NCBI GenBank assembly: GCA_022539475.1
Contig: VCMS01000295.1
Span: 1 to 64,000 of the forward strand
DNA from: Gracilaria domingensis
Lineage: Eukaryota; Rhodophyta; Florideophyceae; Gracilariales; Gracilariaceae
Direction of reading: 5' to 3'
Length of the DNA stretch: 64,000 nt
The translations under genes were made by a program, and so were the position numbers. Shown piece after piece: positions 1-12,420 of the stretch (position 1 is the first letter of the stretch; each line of letters begins with the position of its first letter). Under the pieces are notes generated by a model. The model was not told the origin of the DNA. It searched no databases and worked only from the letters and a program-made list of their open reading frames with translations.

Positions 1-23
1 AACCTTTCCATTATGAACCCGTA

Positions 24-2370
24 TTAGCGTGCGTATGTCTCATCGGAGCGAATCACCTTGTATGGTCCCGTGGACTTGGGTAGTAGTTTAGAATTGATAT
101 CCTCCTCAAGGCGGATGTCCTCTTCCATCTCCGCTGGGGTTGGTCGCTTACCTTTTGGTGGCACGTCAAGGAAGACCATGTCTCCTGCTACCACTTTGGT
201 CACTTTGCTCACCGTTCGGTCATAGTCCGCTTTATACCGTTCTTGGGCTGCTGTCATCTTAACTTTGGCAGCAGCCAAAGCGGCGCGTAACTTCTGGAGT
301 ATGTTTCTCTTGACCTTCGCCGGTGTGAGTGTCCCGGCCGCTTCCGAGCGGTCAGGTCCGGGCTGGACGATAATACCATGTGGTGTTCGCGAAAGTACCA
401 GGTCGAATGGGGTTGTTTGAGTGACCCTGTGGACCTGGAGGTTGTACGCATATGTCAATGGTTGGACATACTCCGACCATGTGGTTTGGTGCTCTTCGAC
501 ATAGTGCCGTAGGCGTGCCACTAGGGTCTTATTGAAGCGTTCCACTTGGCCGTTTGTTTGCGGATGATAGGCCGTGGTAAAGTAGTGCTTGACCCCTAGC
601 ATTGTACAAACCGCCTCGAAGAACTTAGAAGCTAGGTTCGAACCGTTATCGGTCAGTAGGTACATGGGAGCACCGTACGGGCAGACCCAATTCTCCAGGA
701 AGGCTGTCGCTAGTGTCGTTGCCGTTTGGTTCTTCAGAGGTATGGCTCTGGTGAGCTTTGTGAACCTGTCGGTTATGACTACTACAAAGCGATAACCCTC
801 TGAGGTCTTGGGCAGGGGCCCCAGTATGTCGATTGCTACGAATTCCAGGGGCCCCGCCGCCGGGAATAGCTTTAGGTACTTCCTGTGCTTCGCCACACCA
901 CCTCGGGTCTTAATGCACGAATTGCATTGCGCCACATAGGTATATACATCGTTAGCTATATGCGGCCAGTAGAATTGCCTCCGAAGGGTATAGTACAACC
1001 GCGTGGCTCCAGGGTGCCCCGAAAGCCGTGGATTGTGTGACAGATATAACACCCTTTGTCTTAATGACTCAGGTACGACCTTCTGGAGAGCTCCGTCTAA
1101 AGGTGAGCGTCTGATGAGGTACCCATTGTGGTCGACGTCGAAATGAGAATCCTTCCTTCCAAGTACGTCAGCGAGCGTTTTGCACAACCTATCGGTCGAC
1201 TGTTCGCGTAAGAATTCCTCACGGGTGATTGGAGCGTGTTCCCCTTCCTCCACAGGAAGGAGGGTCTCCACTACCACTTGGTACGTACTGTCATCATGCC
1301 AGTATCCCTTCAGAACTTCATTGACCTCGTGGTTAGCTGGTTCTATAGTAAAGCATGGGATGTCGTCGTCCACTGGGTCAGTGTCCAATCCTTCGGTATT
1401 CAACCGGGACAATGCATCCGCCACTCGGTGCTTGACCCCGGGGCGGTACTGCACATCGTACTCAAACTCCGAGAGTCTCAGACGCCATCGGGCCAGACGA
1501 CCCGATGCGTCCGCCAAGCCTAATATCCACCTCAAGGAGTCGTGATCCGTTCGGAGCGTGAAGCGCACACCATATAGGTAAGGACGTAGCATGAGCATGC
1601 TCCAAACAACCGCTAGGCATTCCTTCTCCGTTACGGTGTAGTTCTGCTCTGCTTGGTTAAGAGCTCTACTCCAATACCCAATTGGTGCGAGCTTGCCGTC
1701 CTCCTGTTCCTGCATTAGGCAGCAACCTATTTGGGCGTCCGACGCATCCGTGTCCAGTGTATACGGGAGTCCCGTTTTGGGCAATGCCAGTACCGGTGGG
1801 GAGAGAAGCGCTGCTTTCAATGTATAGAACGCCTCTACCTCGTCCTCTTCCAGGTGGTCAAAGTGTGTGGGCTGCCCCTTCTGCAACCTCCGGTTCAGGG
1901 GTGCGGCTATCTTTGCAAAACCCTTGATGAACCGCCGGTACACGTTGCATAGACCTATAAAGGATCGTATGTCCGTCTGCGACGTAGGGAGCTTCGCTTC
2001 CTGTACCGCTCGGATATTCCGTTTGGTCACTTCGAGTTTCCCGGGGCTTATTGTATGCCCTAGGTACTCTACCTCTTGGTTGAAGAACATACACTTTCGT
2101 AGTTTGAGGGTCACGCCTGCCTCTTGTAGCAACTGCAGTACCACTTGGACGTGCGAGAAGTGCTCCTCTATGGACCTCGAGTAGATGACTACGTCATCTA
2201 TGTATACCAATGCGGTTGTCCACTTCACTTTAGACAGTATAATGTCTAACGCCCTTTGGAAGGTAGCGGAGGCGTTTCTTAAACCAAACGGCATGCGTAA
2301 GAAGCGATACAGGCCTGCGTGGCATGTAAACGCAGTCTTATCACGGTCACCCTCTGGTATTTCGATCTGA
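24..2370 (-). pseudogene. pol: Element B pol, distal segment: RT palm, RNase H, integrase
   Basis: The segment begins in the RT fingers/palm (GDRDKTAFTCH) after a frame break near 2370. It contains the polymerase motif YIDD (ALVYIDDVVIYS) and then RNase H with LDTDASD, KECLAVVW, RTDHDSLRW and ADALSR. Integrase follows with a zinc-binding HHCC module ending in CNSC and the catalytic core AIDILG, TDNGSN and GQVERFN (D, D, E). A GPYKV motif follows, then TAA at 24-26; codons beyond it still look like protein (GFIMER), so the stop may be premature. No chromodomain is visible before the window edge. Function, if intact, would be reverse transcription and integration. Confidence 0.88.
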
Positions 2371-3750
2371 ATACCCGCAGTTGGCGTCCAGTGTGGTAAA
2401 GATGTTCGCATCTCCTAGGGAGTCGATGCATTCATCCATCCTCGGGATGGGGTACGAGTCCCTTACCGTTACGGCATTAAGTTTTCTGTAGTCAATACAG
2501 AACCTCATACGGGTCTCTCCTCGTTTTTGGACTAGCACTACAGGGCTAGCCCATTCCGAGTTTGCCGGTTCTATAACCCCCTCGCGGAGCATCCGCTCTA
2601 CCTCCTCCAGCTCTACCTCACGGGCCTTATGTCCCGTGCGGTATGGCTGTTGGTGGATGGGACGGGAGTCCGGTTTGAGGCCAATCCTGTGCTGGGTGGC
2701 CTTAATGGCTCCCAGCTTACCCGACCACATGGTACTGAATGGCTCCAGGAGTCCAAGGATCCGAGCTCTGAGCTCTTCCCCTTCAAGTCCTATATTCACC
2801 TCCGTCTTCCAATTGGTCACTGGGTCGAGCTCCAGTTTCTGGTCTTCTCGCTCAGCTAGTCGCTGCACCATATGGTCTGTTCGCGACGAATTCAACGAAT
2901 TGACACTGCCCCCCCCTTCCTTAGCATCCACGACCTCGTGGGACAATTGTGGTATAATTGTTAAGATCGTACGGGGAGCCGGTAAGGCAAGACCAATTAC
3001 GGTGTGTTTTGGCAACTTGACCGGGCGGTTGCTGAAGTTACTCAGGTAGACCTGAAACGGTTTTGTCGGTATGTTGTCGACTATACCATTCGCCATTAAG
3101 GTCATGTGTCGTTCGGCCAACCGTGAATGGTTCTGAATGGATAACAGGCCAGGTTGTTGGCATGTGACCTTCACTACCAAGTGGTTCATAGGCGGTATTG
3201 TTACCGCCTTTGCCAATCGCACCTTGTTGGAGAGTGTGTTTTCCGGGACCGGTTGGTGTTGAGTGCGGTTCTCTTTCGTAGAGGCACCCTTGTGGTTACC
3301 AATAATGGCGATCCGGGGGCCATTATGGAACAGAACTGTCTTAGAACGTGGAAAAATTGCCCTGACATGCTGGTCTATAAAAGTTGTTCCAAGGATACAG
3401 TCTGTTGCCAGTTGGTTAACGACTATGAAGCGAACTCGGACCCTCATGGTGTCAATCAATACCATTATGGTAAGCGCTCCCATGACGGTTAGTGGTCTGT
3501 TGTTGGCGTCAACCATTGGGTTAGTTAATGTACATGGCTGAAGCTTATTAAGTTGTCTGTTAGTTAATAGTTTGGCATTCACCAGATTAGGTCCTGCCCC
3601 GGTGTCCAGGACAGTGACGCATGGTACCAAGTGGTTAGAAGTAAACCCGAGGGTGACGTTTACCTTATAGTTACTATGCTTGAGAAAGCATATCGGTTCG
3701 GTGCCGTCCATGAGGCTCTCCTCCCCTGTAACCAATGGGTAATTGTCCAT
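2347..3750 (-). pseudogene. pol: Element B pol, proximal segment: protease and RT N-terminus
   Basis: This frame starts at ATG 3750, but codons are open further upstream in the -1 frame relative to gag, so it is probably made as a Gag-Pol fusion. It holds the aspartic protease motif DTGAGPN, a linker containing KEGGG, and the RT fingers with VIEPANSEWASPVVLVQKR and RFCIDYRKLNAVTV. The conserved string TLDANWGYWQ of the family appears here as TLDANCGY followed by loss of two bases of the next Trp codon (position about 2370). The remaining frame then runs out within a few codons. The other frame resumes immediately, so this is an inactivating lesion or sequence error. Confidence 0.88.
2906..2925 (-). 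promoter_or_regulatory. Internal polypurine tract of element B
   Basis: On the element's strand this reads as an almost pure purine run (CTAAGGAAGGGGGGGG) inside pol, in the protease-RT linker. A and C carry similar tracts at the equivalent place. It could prime additional plus-strand DNA synthesis; that is inference from resemblance to 3' PPTs. Confidence 0.45.
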
Positions 3751-3806
3751 ACTTGCACCACTTGGTTCTGGAAGGCCTTCCGTCTTCGGACAGTTGGGGA
3801 AGGCCT

Positions 3807-3967
3807 CTATCCCAACTGTTCGGCGTTTTCCGCCTGCGGGGCGGGATCCGTTTGGTCCTGCTCCGTGACGAGGTGTACCTGATGAGATGTGGCTGCATTG
3901 GGTCGCGCATTTGCGTGTCTCGTGCCTGCGCTCCGTGCCGGGGGCCCAAATATATCCTGGTGGTTCT
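3807..3967 (-). pseudogene. gag: Element B gag, C-terminal remainder
   Basis: These codons continue the gag frame that is cut at 15901 by element A. The protein ends at TAG 3807-3809 (AENAEQLG). Pol is in the -1 frame and overlaps this end. No classical slippery heptamer is obvious here, unlike A, C and D; the nearest candidate string is GCGGAAAAC about 20 bases upstream of the stop. Confidence 0.8.
3963..3967. repeat. Target-site duplication of element A (left copy, GTTCT)
   Basis: GTTCT immediately precedes the LTR at 3968 and immediately follows the other LTR at 15901-15905. Five-base duplications are standard for Ty3/gypsy integrases. Confidence 0.95.
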
Positions 3968-4730
3968 TGTTGTGCAAAACCCAGCGATGGGGAAAGACAC
4001 GCAAAGGCGGTTCAGACCCTCTCTCAAGAGGCGAGCACAGCAGTAGAGCGCTCCCACAGGTACGACACGGCAATGCCGGGTGTAAGACCGGGGTCGACCC
4101 TTCCCAAGTAATGGAGGGAGCGAAGCGGCGAAGAAGAAGCGTCCAGCGGTAGAGAACACACGACACAAGTCGGCAGTAGCGTCACGTGTGTAGCACACGG
4201 TACCCACGAGTGTGGCGATGACACGCGAGAGCGGTAATAGCCCACGCGAGTGTGTCGAGCCACGAACGGTATGCACCGGTACACCAAGTAGTGCTACCTG
4301 TATAACAGGGACAGAAATAAAGAAAACACACACAAAGTAAACACGCGAAAGCGGTAGTGGTGTTAATGATGCCGCGAGGCGGATGATGAACCCTGCACAA
4401 GGTGTCGACTCTCCGGGAGGAGGATATCGGTCACCAAGGGTGAAACATCAGAGCCGAACACTCGGTTGTTTTGTTTACTTCCCCGACAATGGGTGTAGCT
4501 CAACCTACTAAGTAGTGTAGAGTGCCACTGTCAAGTGTGCAACCGGGCTAACTAAAATAAATAATAAATATCTAGAATATCCCAAAGTTGGGTGCCATCC
4601 GTCCATACACGTGTGTAGCCATCCAGCAATGCTGTGCCAACCTCACCAGAGTCCCCGACTTCCACTGCACTGCAGGGGCAGTGATTTCACACCAAAAGCG
4701 AGCAAATACCGCATAAAGCGTGGCTCTACA
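3968..4730 (-). repeat. 3' LTR of element A
   Basis: On the plus strand it runs TGTTGTGCAAAAC...GGCTCTACA and matches 15138-15900 base for base by eye. An AT-rich stretch (AAATAAATAATAAATA, 4555-4570) reads TATTTATTATTTATTT on the element strand and may serve as a TATA-like promoter. Several 11-14-nt palindromes occur, such as CCCAAAGTTGGG and CCTCTCTCAAGAGG. Confidence 0.95.
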
Positions 4731-4744
4731 TATCCCCCTTCTGA
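4731..4744 (-). promoter_or_regulatory. Polypurine tract of element A
   Basis: On the element strand the sequence just upstream of the 3' LTR reads CTCAGAAGGGGGATA followed by TGTAG. This purine-rich run abutting the LTR is the expected primer for plus-strand DNA synthesis. Element C has the near-identical CTGAGAAGGGGGAGA at the same place. Confidence 0.85.
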
Positions 4745-7062
4745 GGTGCGAACACTACGTCTTCATGACGGTTGAAGCACCGGACAAACCAACAACGTTG
4801 TGCATCCAACCGCAAGAGCGGTATCTGCGAGCGATCGTGATGAATTTGCGCCATCTTACCCGTTTCTGGGTCTATATGCGTCGTCCTGTACCTCCTTTGA
4901 AGTTGCGATCACCGTCTATCGACGTGCCATAACGTTCCCGACATCGTCGTGAAAATGGTTGCAGCACGCCCAGATTGGGGTTCACTGCGTTTCATTCACG
5001 CCCAATAACGGTCCTGGAGCCCGCGCAATATGCGTTTGGGCTTCTCTAGTGGGTGCGCAACCAACGTCCTTGACGGTGCCCTTGCCCGCAGTACGGCGAG
5101 CGGACTTCCTGCCAAGCAGTGCTGCAGCAACGCTCGACACACCCGAACGGGAGCGGTCCTTCTGAACTTCGTTCACTGTCCCGGGGTTCCGGTGCTATAC
5201 CTCTCTGAGGCGCCTATTTTCCCTTTCAGGGGCGGTTGCCACACTGTGGAATCGACAAGCGCGATCCAAGGTCACCCAGTACAGTAGCGACCTTTTCCTG
5301 CCCAATTCCTTCCTCTCCGAGGTCCACCGTCCCGTTATACGGTCGCTCACATCACGCAATCAAGCGGCACGTAGTCTCTAGATGGGTTCAGAAGTTACGA
5401 CATTGTCGAATCAACGCTGCCGACGACGTTTCGGAAACTTCACACAAAGAAATTGGGAATTTGACATACCCGAAAAATTGTAGTCGCCATAACTTTTGAA
5501 CCAGCTACGCTCTGAACAAACCCGATACATCGGAGAACTCCTGAGAATCAGAGCTTTCATTTGACAACAAAACTGTTGGGATTGAACACCACTAAGTGGG
5601 AAAGCCCGACCCATTTCAGTTGACAAAAATGCGGTCTAAAAATAGATTGTTGAACCGAAACGGTGCCGTAGTACCAAAGTTCTTCAAGACAATTGCGTTC
5701 GGTTTCCGCCAAAGTGTTTGTATACATCCAGTGACTACTGGTACAAAACCGTTGAAGAAACGAGCCAGTATTCACCGAGTTACGGGTCTTTTGCAGATGA
5801 CCCTCGCAAGGTACTGTAGAGGTGATACACCCGACATCGGAGAACCGCGAAAAAGACCAGAAACGACTGGTAATCGATACCAACGCCTTGTGCGGCTGTA
5901 CCAGAGACCGCAGAAGCGTAAAAGACGGCCTCCACAACGGAGTGAACAGTAGTAGACGTGGTCGAAAGTCGTTGACAGCAGCAATTAAACCGGTAATCCG
6001 TGAAAACTTTCAACCGGATGACGGCGTACTAGACCTTAATCAAGGTTCAACCTCTACCGAGGGCAGTCACTAGACCTCACAGAGGGTTCGTGAAACCCAA
6101 AATCAAACACACCAGCAAGGCTGAGACAACAAATGACACCATAAAAATGGGTCGCAAAACAACAATGATCCTTCAACAAGATGTGTATCTTCCGGTCCCG
6201 TACCGTGCAGAACTCACGAGAACGTCTCGGTAAGCTTTCGAAAACCCGTGCAAACGGTGAGATGGAATGATAGGCCGCATTGCGGGCGCAAACGAAGCTC
6301 CAGAGATATCGGTTAACCAGAAACTATCCTCGACCACGAGAGTGACGAACCCTTACAAAGGTGATGATAACCGATGAAGATCGGGGTTCTTCCGCAATAT
6401 GCGTGACGGTTTCGAACCTCGGCCGCATGTGGCGTGCAGTGAGAACCGTGAAACGTGCAAAGACCGTCACTGACGAGAACGAACCCTGTTCAACGTGAAA
6501 GCCAAACGAACGAGCGGTGCTCCTCGAAAATGGCAAAAGGTGATCAAACCGGTAGATACACATGATGTACACGGAAATTGTACACCCTTCTGCTAGGGAA
6601 AAACCGTGATTGCGGTCCACTATGGTAGTAGCGAACCCGCAAGCTGGACAAAAAACCTAACAGGTAAACAACATCGAAAACGATTGAATAGCGATTAGAC
6701 ACGACATGAGTCGGATTCCAACCGCAAAATGCGAGCAACCAAGTGACCCGACATGGGTGAGAGTCACATGTGAAACTCCTTCTTCATAACTTCGCATCTG
6801 AATGACAATTCCTCTCCATAGAGTCTTCATTCTTCTTCCGAGTGTACTTCATCCTCTTCAGAGTGCAACTAAACTTCTCCTCATCCTGAGGGCATAACTG
6901 ATCTTGAACTCAACTCTCCTCTTCCTAGAGTGTCTCCTCACCACGCGAGTAGCGGTACAGTACTCCTCTGGAGGTTGTCGCAGTGTTCCTCGATTGAGTG
7001 TTGTCGTTCGTAGAACCGTTCGTGCGCGGTACGCGATAAGCCTCCGTCTCTAACGACGTGTG
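4745..7062 (-). other. Non-coding 3' block of element A packed with micro-hairpins
   Basis: About 2.3 kb between the pol stop and the PPT has no ORF that looks like protein. It is full of short inverted repeats of 11-14 nt, for example ACCGCAAGAGCGGT (4809-4822), CCGCATTGCGG (6275-6285), CCGATGAAGATCGG (6371-6384), CGCAATATGCG (6393-6403) and CTCTTCCTAGAG (6919-6930). In the equivalent place element C carries an antisense gene. It may be a decayed version of that, or a structured RNA region; neither is proven. Confidence 0.7.
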
Positions 7063-9905
7063 TTATCCGACCATCGCTTGATGTAGGTTAGCCGGCAACG
7101 CCGTGTTAGTTCGACGATGGTACTGCACGATCTTCGATCGGGGTAAGTGCTCCACGGGTTCGTCCGAATCCCGCGACGGCGGATAGCCATACCAGCGTAC
7201 CTGGTACTGAACATACCCCTTCGGATTCCAACTGTGTCCCACGATGTGGTCTACGACGAACTCTTTCGAGTATACGCCCCGCTCGAGCTCTTCCTGCGAA
7301 GGGTCGTCAGCGCGCTGCGGCGGTGCCGTTACATAGTCACCAGCGGTGCTGTGAGTTTCTCCTGACGCCTTCGGCGGTAAGTGTGTCCTCCGCTGAGTGG
7401 TCGCTTCCGGAATCCGGGTCTTCTCAAGCAGCTTCGCCGCTTCGGCGGGTCCGCGAACGGCTAGTTCATGCGGTAGTTCCCGTCCTGACGGTGAAGGCGA
7501 ACGCGGAGGCGGATTGTTCACCACGGCACGTGCCGGTTCACGTGAAGACACGCGACGTTTCGCGGTGGTGGCACTGCCACGAGCTGTGATTGGCCCATTG
7601 TGTGGCGCGCGCTGCGCACCCCAAGATTTGTGGTGCGCAAGCGCTCCTGCAGATGCAGTGTGCGTTTTCCCTAAATCAGGGCTGTAATCTGTATCTCCAA
7701 CGAGCGGTGCGCCGTCATGACTTGGTGAAACGTCATGACGTGCGACTTGCGACTTCCCCAAAGCTGGGTGCAACGATACACTACCATTACCCGAACCGGG
7801 GTGCTTGATCTTCGCTTCAGCGAGCGTCTTCTCTTCTTCCTGCTCTGCAGTGTCAACGATACCGGGATCTGCCGTGACTACCCTACAGCGCGCCTGCGAA
7901 GGCGGTTTGCGGCGGTCGTCAGCGGCGGAATGCGGCGACTGCGCGTCCGAAATACTCCGTGATACAGTATCCAGCTTCGCTGTAGCCTTGCTCTGCCGAG
8001 AAGTCGGGTGTTCTTGATCAACTTCCGGCCTTGCCGTGGAAACTTCGCGAACGAGAGCATGCTCCGCGTCCTGCGTCCGTGCGACGATGGGCGCGTGTTC
8101 TTGTGACAATTCCCCAGATGGGTGAGCAATACCAGTATCCTGGGACAACTTTGAGTCCGTTCGTTGCGTGCGGTGTCCTTCCTGAAGGTCGCGATCCTTC
8201 GTGGAAGGTTGTGTATCCTCCGCAGAGTTCTGCGCGACAGCGGCCGACTGCGGCGCGTCCTTCGCGACTTCAACACGCGACAGCGGGTGATCCTTCCCAC
8301 TGACAGTGGTGTCCGTAGCAACTACGTCTTCGACGGTGTCCTGAGGCGACTCTGCCTCTGCTTCATTTCTTTCCCGTGAATCACGGTGCTGCGACGGTAG
8401 CGACACCGGTGACTCACTCTCCGCGACAACGCGTGAATTCCCCTCCCCCTCCTTAGGTGGAGCGTTACGGGGAGCAGTCATCACGTCGGTTGACGGTGTA
8501 ACAGACGCTGTGAAACGCGATTTCACCAGCGGTGTATGTTCCGATACCTCGGCTTGCGACGATATAATCGGTACATCTGCGAGACCCCGTGTTGGGTGAC
8601 GGAGCCCCACAGTGGGTGTAGTGTTCTGCGACGAGGTTCCTCGGTTCTCTGTCTGTCCAGCTTCCTGCTGTGTGTCCGAAAGTACTTCCGTGTGAACGGT
8701 TGGACCTCTTACCACGCGATCGCGGGAGAAACGCTCATGAGCGTCACCAACTTCCAGTACGGCTGTGTCCTTGTTCACGCTGACAACGCGGTACGGACCA
8801 TCAGCGATGGGTGAAAGCTTGTGGCGCCGCTCCTTTTCAGGGTTGTAGTACTCCTTCCTGACAAAGGCGAGGTTTCCCACTTTCAGTGGCGGTAGTGGTC
8901 TCCGTACCCGGGCATCAAAGTTCCGCTTGTAAGCGTGTTGTGCTTTCGCCATTGACGACCTGGCGACAGGTACCATTGCGGATAACCACTGCTTCCATTG
9001 CAAGTAGTGATCCCGTATTGACGGTGACGTATCCAGCTTTGCTGATGGTTCAACCGCAACTGGCGGTGGTGTCCGTGAGAGCACGAGCTCAAAGGGCGAT
9101 AAACCAGTTACTCTGTGAACTTGCGTATTATACGCATACGTCACGGTATCCGTGTAGAGATCCCAAGTTTTCGGGTGTTCAACAGTATAAGCCCGCAACG
9201 CGGAGAGCATCGTCCGGTTAAACCGTTCGACTTGCCCATTGCATTGGGGATGATACGTCGTCGTGAAGAGATTCTTCACGTCGAGTATCCGACAGACATC
9301 CTGGAAGAAACGTGCAGTAAACTGCGGACCATTATCTGAGAGGAGATTGACCGGGGGACCGTAGACCATAACCCAATGGCGAACGAATGCCTCCGCAACA
9401 CTGCGTGCTGTAATCGACTTCAACGGAACTGTCCGGACTAGCTTACTGAATCTATCCGTAATAACGAGTAAGAACCGATTTCCTCGGGAAGTACGCAAGA
9501 ACTCACCGAGTATATCGATGGCAATAAACTCCAACGGCGCCCTTGCGGGGAAAAGTGTTAGTTTCTTCGCATGGCGACGCTGTTTAACTCGCTCGCGAGC
9601 ACAATGTGTACACGCCTTCACGGTGGTGTAGCAGTCCAACGCTAACGCGGGCCAGTAGAAATCGCGACGCAGTGTCGTGTATAACCGCTTAGCACCCGGA
9701 TGGGAAGCCATCCGCGAGTGATGCGAGAGATGCAATACCCTTGTTTGTAAGGAGTGAGGAACCACAATCTGTGGGGCAGAACGAACCACTCTGACGAGGT
9801 AACCTTGTGTGTTGACCCCGAACGGGATGTTAGCACCACCATTAATTTGGGAGCGTATCCTCGTACAGAACGGGTCAGATTGCTGTTCCCGCACCAGCTC
9901 TTCTG
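7063..9905 (-). pseudogene. pol: Element A pol, distal segment: integrase, disordered linker, chromodomain
   Basis: This frame resumes at about 9905 with REQQSDPFC, which aligns with REQHTDRFC in the intact pol of element C. It contains the integrase zinc module (HHSRM...CTHCAR), the core AIDILGEF, LLSDNGPQ and GQVERFN, and the GPYRV module. A linker of about 450 residues rich in S, T, E, Q and A follows, and then a C-terminal chromodomain (KEFVVDHIVGHSWNP, YQVRWYGY, EPVEHLPRSKIVQYHRR). Chromodomains on integrases are known to steer insertion to particular chromatin marks. The stop is TAA at 7063-7065. Confidence 0.9.
8440..8457 (-). promoter_or_regulatory. Internal polypurine tract 2 of element A
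   Basis: On the element strand this reads CCTAAGGAGGGGGAGGGG within the linker that follows integrase. The 17-mer CCTAAGGAGGGGGAGGG recurs exactly at 11611-11630. Both encode a KEGEG peptide, but the surrounding residues differ. It resembles the 3' PPT. Confidence 0.5.
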
Positions 9906-12420
9906 GGTAATGGGGACGAATGTACCGGATTCCGGGTCTTCACCGTCTGCGACGAGCAAATCATCACAGATGTCGTCCGACACGATGTCGTAGTCTTCAT
10001 CACCCTCCTCCATGAGGAAACAGGGGATATCTTCATCCTCGTCATCGAGGGGTAAAGCTTCACCTTCAGTTCCTAGACGTGAAAGAGCATCCGCTTGCGC
10101 GTTTAAACAACCCTTCTTATAGGTGACCTCGTAGTCAAACTCGGCAAGCCGAAGACGCCAACGCATTAAGCGTCCGGAAGGCTCCGTGACTGACATTAAC
10201 CAACGCAAGGCGGAATGATCCGTATTGACGGTAAAGTGCACACCCATAAGATATGGTCGTAGAGTCTGCAAAGCCCATACCATGGCGAGACACTCCTTCT
10301 CGGATACCGAGTAATTGCGCTCGTGCACGTTGAGTGTACGAGACCAATAGCCAATTGGTTTGCGTTCCCCTTCGGGTGTAGTCTGAAAGAGAGCGCAGCC
10401 AATTTGGTAATCGCTCGAATCCGTATCCACGGTGTACGGCAACCCGTTCTTCGGTAACGCTAACACGGGTGCCGTGGTAACAGCCTCTTTAAGAGAGTTG
10501 AAGGCCTCCACTTGCGTGGGGGTAAGTGGTCCCAATTTGGGCGGTTGTCCCTTCTTCAGGAGTTCGTTGAGCGGTCCCGCGATCTTCGCGAAGCGAGAAA
10601 TGAACCGTCTATAAACGTTGCATAGCCCTAGAAAGGAGCGTAGCTCTGTCTGTGTAGTGGGGTGCTTCGCCTCTTTGAGGGACTTCACGCGAGTTTCCTC
10701 GATCAGTATCCGTCCTGGACGTATGACATGGCCCAGATACTTCACTGAGTGAGTGAAAAACTCACACTTCCTCAATTTGAGAGTAATTCCAGCATCCCGC
10801 AAAGCGGTCATTATCTCCCGAACATGTTCGAGGTGATCGTCCAAACTGTTGGAAAACACGATGATGTCATCGAGGTATACCAAGCAACTCCGCCATTTGA
10901 AGCGAGCTAACAAAATGTCCAGAGCACGCTGAAACGTAGCGGGGGCGTTCGTTAACCCGAACGGCATACGCTTAAAGCGGTATAGTCCTGAATGACAGGT
11001 AAACGCGGTCTTGTCACGGTCTTCCGGTCTAACTGGTACTTGCCAGTAACCCCAGTTTGCATCCAAAGTGGAGAAAACAGTAGCATCGCCAAGCGAGTCG
11101 ATATACTCGTCCATACGAGGTATGGGGTACACGTCTTTGACGGTGACATCGTTCAAGCGACGATAGTCGATACAAAAGCGCCAGGACCCGTCGGGTTTCG
11201 GAGCCAGTACAACTGGAGATGCCCACGGCGACTGAGCCGGTTCTATCACGCCAGCGCGGAGCATTTTGTTGATCTGAAACTCTTCCTCTTCCCGTGCTTT
11301 CGGGCCTGCCCTGTAAGGGTGCTGAGCAATCGGCTTGGTCTCCGGCAGGAGGTCAATCCGGTGTTCCGTAGTTGAAACCTCTCCGAGGGAACCATCCCAC
11401 ATTGGTGTAAACTCTCGCAACATGTTGCGCAACTTCTCACGGTGTGAAACCGGTACATGACCGAGATTCAATTCTTCTAACTCCTTGATAGGGTCAATCT
11501 TGTCATAACTCGTAGTAACGGTCCTAGCTTCCGAGTCATTCGTGTGTTCAACCGTCTGGGACGGGTGTTCAACCGTCTGGGACGGGTCCGACGCAGACGA
11601 GCGCGACGATTCTCCCTCCCCCTCCTTAGGGTGAAGCAAACCAGTGCGTTCTTCAGCAAGCCCGAGCATCTCGGCGGCAGTCACCTTTGTAGGGATAAGC
11701 GCCGTAGGGTGCGGTAAGACAGAACCAATTACTTGGTTCTTCACCAGATACTGGGGCTTCTTGCCAAAGTTGGCCAACATAACCCGAAAGGGGTGTTCGC
11801 TGTTGATTTGAACAACTCCGTTCGCCAACGCGACCTGATACTTCTCGTATAACGAGTTCAATGGTTGAACAACCCGCAAACCACGCGGTGCGGCAGTAAC
11901 ATCAACCCAAACCTGGGATTCTGGCGGAATAGAAATTGCACGCGCTACGCGGAGCTTCGGCGACTCCTTCGGAGGTGAGGAATCCTGTAGAGGAGCGGGT
12001 AGTGGTACCAGCTTAGCTGACGCTCGGCGTAATGAGCGACGAACAATCGGTACAACCGAACCATCTTCCATTTCCACTTCACGCGCACGCGGTCGTATGG
12101 CTTCGACATATCTGTCGCAGAAGTCACACCCTAGAATGACAGGGGCAGCGAGCGTCTTGCAGACGATGAATTCTACCTGCTCGATGCAGTTACCAATCCT
12201 GACAATCAGTGAAACCATTCCAGCCGTTTGTAACGGGTTATTGTTAGCATCTGCCACGTCCATGACGGGTCCAGAGCGGACTCGACAACGGAGTTCCGGC
12301 GGTAGTAATGACTCAACAATGAAGTTGGGGCCAGCACCTGTATCCAAGACAGAGAGATGACGCACCATATACTGGGTGGATAGGCCAAGGTCAGCAAATA
12401 TCTTGTAGTTTCGCTTGCCA
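9906..12420 (-). pseudogene. pol: Element A pol, central segment: protease, RT, RNase H
   Basis: The protease carries DTGAGPNF. RT has FCIDYRRLNDVTV, TLDANWGYWQVPV and the YLDD box (CLVYLDDIIVFS). RNase H has DTDSSD, KECLAMVW, NTDHSALRW and ADALSR. The frame is offset from the segment upstream by one base lost in ATGGCAAGCGA (about 12420), and from the segment downstream by one base lost near 9906 just before the integrase region. Everything else aligns collinearly with the intact pol of element C. Confidence 0.9.
11611..11630 (-). promoter_or_regulatory. Internal polypurine tract 1 of element A
   Basis: On the element strand it reads CCTAAGGAGGGGGAGGGAGA in the protease-RT linker. It is an exact 17-base match to the tract at 8440-8457 and sits where C (49461) and B (2906) also have tracts. 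Confidence 0.5.

Larger units (their letters stand above)
1..3967 (-). mobile_element. Ty3/gypsy element B, distal part (gag end to integrase)
   Basis: This is the downstream part of an LTR retrotransposon read on the minus strand; its upstream part lies at 15901-18716. The two were separated by insertion of element A. The flanking 5 bp GTTCT at 3963-3967 is repeated at 15901-15905, and the gag reading frame resumes across the gap. The integrase C-terminus lies at the window edge, so the 3' LTR is outside. The body carries a -2 frame break in RT and a TAA at 24-26 that may be premature, so this copy looks inactive. Confidence 0.9.

Noticed and set aside
1180-3541. Plus-strand open frames opposite pol of element B
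   Set aside because: They are shadows of the minus-strand polyprotein; none has its own motifs and the minus-strand frames carry clear RT, RNase H and integrase signatures.
4745-7062. A decayed antisense gene in element A equivalent to the one in element C
   Set aside because: I could not find any recognisable residue pattern shared with the element C antisense protein in either strand, so homology is not claimed.
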